This document shows positions 60,501-64,000 of a DNA stretch of 64,000 nucleotides, piece after piece. Source of the DNA: Pseudoscleropodium purum. Taxonomy: Eukaryota > Streptophyta > Bryopsida > Hypnales > Brachytheciaceae. The stretch is from contig OZ017797.1 of assembly GCA_963969395.1 (NCBI GenBank), forward strand, positions 5,890,001 through 5,954,000, in the 5' to 3' direction. Numbering within the stretch: position 1 is the first letter of the stretch; the number at the start of each line of letters is the position of its first letter. The notes under the pieces were generated by a model. That model made no database searches, was not told the DNA's origin, and saw only the letters and a list, made by a program, of their open reading frames with translations. A program made the translations under genes and the position numbers.

Positions 60501-60990
60501 TTTCAAATTTTACTTTTTTGATTGCCAACACTTACCACGAGGCTTTTTTGTATATCTTGTAAAGCTTTAATTCTATGCAAGTGAAGGATAAACACTTTTA
60601 TGCTAAGAAGATGTTACATGCCCATATTATTCACCTACTATAATGTTTTGTGAATCCAAAACCACCTCATTCAAAGAGTGCTATGAGTACAAGTAAGTCA
60701 TATTGATTCTTTTGAGTGTAGCTCAACAACTTAACTATACAAATCTTTCCTTTGCTAATTTTGTTTTACATTTCTAACCTTACTTTTTATAACCTTCAAA
60801 TTATTTGAATTGCTATTCAGGAGTTCTTCATAACGACCACCTTAAACAATGCTTCGATTTCCTTCACTATAGATAAGGTCACTTTACAATTTTTTATTTT
60901 TTTTATTTTTATGTTTTATTTGAAACTACAATGGTTCATTAGTAATGTAATGGTCTAAAGCCATTGAGTAGTGATTCATTTCTAATGGCA
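57561..60990. other. AT-rich intergenic DNA, nothing recognised
   Basis: I see no coding domain, RNA gene, or paired element termini in this stretch. Confidence 0.4.
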
Positions 60991-60999
60991 GATATTGAT

Positions 61000-62970
61000 C
61001 TTTTGATTGTAAGCAAATTGCTTGGGTAATAGACATTTGCTCTATAGTGCATGATCAATGTTAAGAAAGTATGCATACGTTTGTTAAAATTTATTTTTGA
61101 TCAACATTACGCTCTAATTGCTCTTTAACTATGGCCAATTTTTTTGTAGTAAAAATAAGTTTGTTGTATCCTCCCCTCTTTTTTGCTCTTTTTCTTTGTA
61201 TTGCTAATCTTTCTTTATTCTTACAAATTTGGAAGATAATCTCATAGTAAGGTGCCTTGTAGCCTAAGACAAAAGCATTCTCTTGTATAGCAACATGCAA
61301 CTTGTCTCTTAGAGCTTTTACATTCTTCAAATTTTACATCTTATTGTGCTTCTTTTTACATCTTGCTAGTACAACCCTTGCTTCCTTTATTTGCAACTTA
61401 TCTTATTTTTCTTGCATTTTTTATATTTTTTTAGATAGGGGCCTCCTTTTTTAACTTCCTTCTCTCTTGTTGTATTGCAACTACCTCCCTCTTGGCTGCT
61501 ATTTCTTCAAGACCTTTGAGATATTGCTCTTTAGTAAATAATATATATTTTTTATAATCAACTTGTGATTCCATTCTTGTTTTGAACATGGGAGGTAACT
61601 ATACACATGATACCTCCAAAACTCTTTAAAGTCATTATTTTTTCTATCTTATCGCACTTTGATTACTTCATTGTCTTTTTGCATTTGGATTGCTTTGATG
61701 TATTTTTGCATTTAAATTACTTCACCATCTTCATTACTAGAACTTCCATTATCTTTTACTTGTCTACATACTTTTTTTCATCATCATCATCTATTTCTAC
61801 ATAATATTGCTTATAGTTTGGAAGATTTACTAATATCTCATCTAAAATATCTTGCATTTTCTATTATTCTCATTGAAATTTAGTTAAATTGCACTTGGAT
61901 TGTCTTCACTATCTTAATGAATTGGTCCTCCTCTTATCTTATGATAAACTTCACATGATTCAACCTTTAATTTCACGGCACTTGAATTGATAGGATAAAT
62001 GCCAATCACTTCGAATCCCTTGATTATGTTTTTAATAAATAAAGCTCTTCTAAGACCATGTAAAACTCATTGAGCTAAATTTTCTTTGATTGGCATGTGA
62101 TCTTTGTGATCAACAATCTATTTATCCCTACAAGCGCTAAAAGACAATTTGAAATGGCTTGAAATATGTTTCATTTGAGGGATATAAGACATGAAAAATG
62201 AGAGAAGGAAATTAACAAATCTAAGCCTTTGGCTATAGATAGTTAAATAACTTCCAATGTAACATGGGATTTATGTCCATCCAATATGAGAAAGTATCTA
62301 TTGGATAGAAAAATATCATATAAGTTAAAAATTGTGAGCAAGAAATGAAAACATTCAAGCTCTAAGCAAAGAATTTGTCATTCACGCTTTAGGTTGTATA
62401 GTTTTTATTTCATCATTTTTCTAAAGGAAATTTCCTATCCTTCTGTTGCCTTTCAAAATGTAAAAGTTTGGAATACTTTCACTTTTGGCATTTATACAAG
62501 CCAAGAGTAATAACTATTTTCTCTAATTTTAAATGACCATGTAAACATTTCTAAATCTCTTCTTGGCTATGACAAATTTTCTACCATCTTTGTCAATTTA
62601 AATTGGCACTTCTTTTGTCATAATTTCAAATTTGATGTGATTAGTAATTGTAAGTATCATAAAGCATTTGAAGATTATTCTTGAAAGATGCTATTATTTT
62701 TGGATACAAGTTTCTAGCTCATTTTCACTCTAGGGCTTGAACTTTCTTGATTGTTAAGTTTTTATGTCTTTTTTTGAAGCATTTCATTCAACCAAGACCC
62801 CATTTTAGAAAGAAGTCATTCTTGTTTGAATAACTATGCCTACCTTCTCTTTTAATTGCCCTATTGTTAAAGAAAATCTTAAATTCTACATCTTCGTCAA
62901 GTAAGGTAGGAACACTAATAACTGTCATTTTTAGCAAATCAATATAGTTGAGGACAATTTTTTCTAAGAA
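61000..62970 (-). pseudogene. Decayed pogo-like transposase (DDE_1 superfamily)
   Basis: Read on the minus strand with many stops and frame changes, the order of landmarks is that of plant pogo-like transposases. An HTH/CENP-B-like part comes first (FLKWGLG then FKKRHKNLTIKKVQALE, about 62.75-62.83 kb). FVIAKKRFRNVYMV follows near 62.56-62.6 kb, then CINAKSESIPNFYILKG near 62.45-62.5 kb. Next are ILDGHKSHVTLEVI with the second catalytic Asp (62,254-62,295), CRDKxIVDHKDHMPIKENLAQ (about 62.08-62.15 kb) and GFEVIGIYPINSSAVK (about 61.98-62.03 kb). An acidic/coiled C-terminal tail extends to about 61.09 kb. The first catalytic Asp is not visible. No flanking TA with terminal repeats was identified. 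Confidence 0.75.
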
Positions 62971-64000
62971 AAATATTTATTCAATATTGGCAATTGAAAA
63001 TCATGAATTTTCCAAACAAAATAGAATTTTTGGATGAGAAATCTAATTTCTACAAATTTTCAAAGTAGAACTCCTTAGGGCACCTATAACTACACTCTAC
63101 CAAATCTACTTTGATTCTAGCACCAAAATCTAAAAAAAAATCAAAGTCCACCAACCACAATTAAGTAAAGAGATGATTTTGAGGTCCTTTGAAGATGGTT
63201 TCAAGGTACTTTTGGGAACACTTCAAGGGAATTCTACTCTCAAAGTATGAATACACTAATGATTGTGGGTATTCCTACCTTAGTTAACTAATTTGTTTTA
63301 TCTTCATTAATTAGAACACCTTTTTTTCTCCTTATTCTTTAGATAGTTGTGGTTGCAACTCTTGTAGACCACTTGAATCTGGTGACAAAGCTAAAGTATT
63401 CTCCAAAGCAACAAAAGAGGTGTGTCCATGTAACCAAGTTTATAGGAGCAAAAACTATGTAACAAGGATTGACACCAAAGTATTCAATGGAGTTCATGTG
63501 TAAGAACATGCACCCCTTATTGGGAAGACCTCCAAAGTTATTCTTCCTTTCAAATGTACCACTCTTGTTCTTGTTCTTCTCATTTTAACCAAGTGAATAA
63601 GTCCTAATTTTGTTCTTCTCCAAAGTCATCTTCATCTTCAAAAAATTCAAATTGGCTACTTCCCCAATTTCTTCCATCTCCCTCACTTCTTTCTTCAAAG
63701 ACATTGTTCTTATTCATGTTACTAGAATGAATCTCAACTAAAGTGACTTCAATTTTAGGTGATGATTGTCACCCATGCAATGTGTGTAGTCTATATCTTC
63801 TAAATTCACTTAATTTATTGTAGTTTTTCCATGCCTAAGACTATAGAATCCCATAGGTTTCCTATACAAATGCTATGAAAATAGAGGCCCAATAACCATG
63901 TCATGGGACACATTTTTTTAATGTACTTGATTCATGTTGATTTTTTTTAATGAATTTATTCACTATACTTTCTTAAATTAACAACGAATAAAGTAAAACA
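62971..64000. other. Right flank, possible N-terminal remnant of the pogo-like element
   Basis: Minus-strand coding-like fragments continue to about 63.6 kb (for example a LPNKGCMFLHMNS run near 63.5 kb), but they are broken and not assignable. Otherwise AT-rich. Confidence 0.3.

Overview
The window is nuclear DNA of a land plant. It holds one intact host gene at the left end and about 54 kb of AT-rich, repeat-dominated sequence. The plant assignment rests on the SR-domain cyclophilin gene with a plant-type exon layout, a CT-rich leader with an AAACCCTAG element, and the mix of hAT, CACTA, pogo-like and foldback elements. A piggyBac-type transposase relic and TTAA-flanked elements hint at a lineage outside the flowering plants (bryophyte, lycophyte, fern or gymnosperm). 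That is inference, and I cannot name the species.

Region by region. 1.8-9.2 kb, minus strand: a complete gene for a nuclear SR-rich cyclophilin (CYP63/CYP95 type), with 13 coding exons that join in frame to 788 codons and a probable 5' UTR intron. A palindromic foldback element lies directly upstream. 10-16 kb: two related 0.8-0.9 kb non-autonomous elements with short TIRs and TTAA flanks (piggyBac-like). 17.9-18.5 kb: a decayed tandem array of about 200 bp units. 20-30 kb: a composite of hairpin repeats, a broken piggyBac-type transposase (24.7-26.2 kb) and a 1.1 kb CACTA-like element. 30.6-49.5 kb: three members of one hAT family sharing TIR CAGGGTTGAC, 8-bp target duplications and CpG-dense subterminal arrays. 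Two are small and deleted (298 bp and 1.6 kb). The third is a full 9.5 kb element. 50-60 kb: mostly unannotated AT-rich DNA with a long compound microsatellite and an array of the small palindrome GCTTWAAGC. 61-63 kb, minus strand: a decayed pogo-like (DDE_1) transposase.

The most interesting object is the 9.5 kb hAT element at 40,030-49,515, with a perfect 8-bp target-site duplication. It encodes a leftward hAT transposase that has an unusual long acidic/basic C-terminal extension. On the opposite strand near its right end it carries a long frame for a divergent protein-kinase-like protein. Both genes keep long open frames broken by only a few stops, so decay looks recent. A transposon carrying a kinase-like gene between its subterminal array and terminal repeat is a candidate for an undescribed element architecture. 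The small copies next to it show that the family was mobile and hopped locally.
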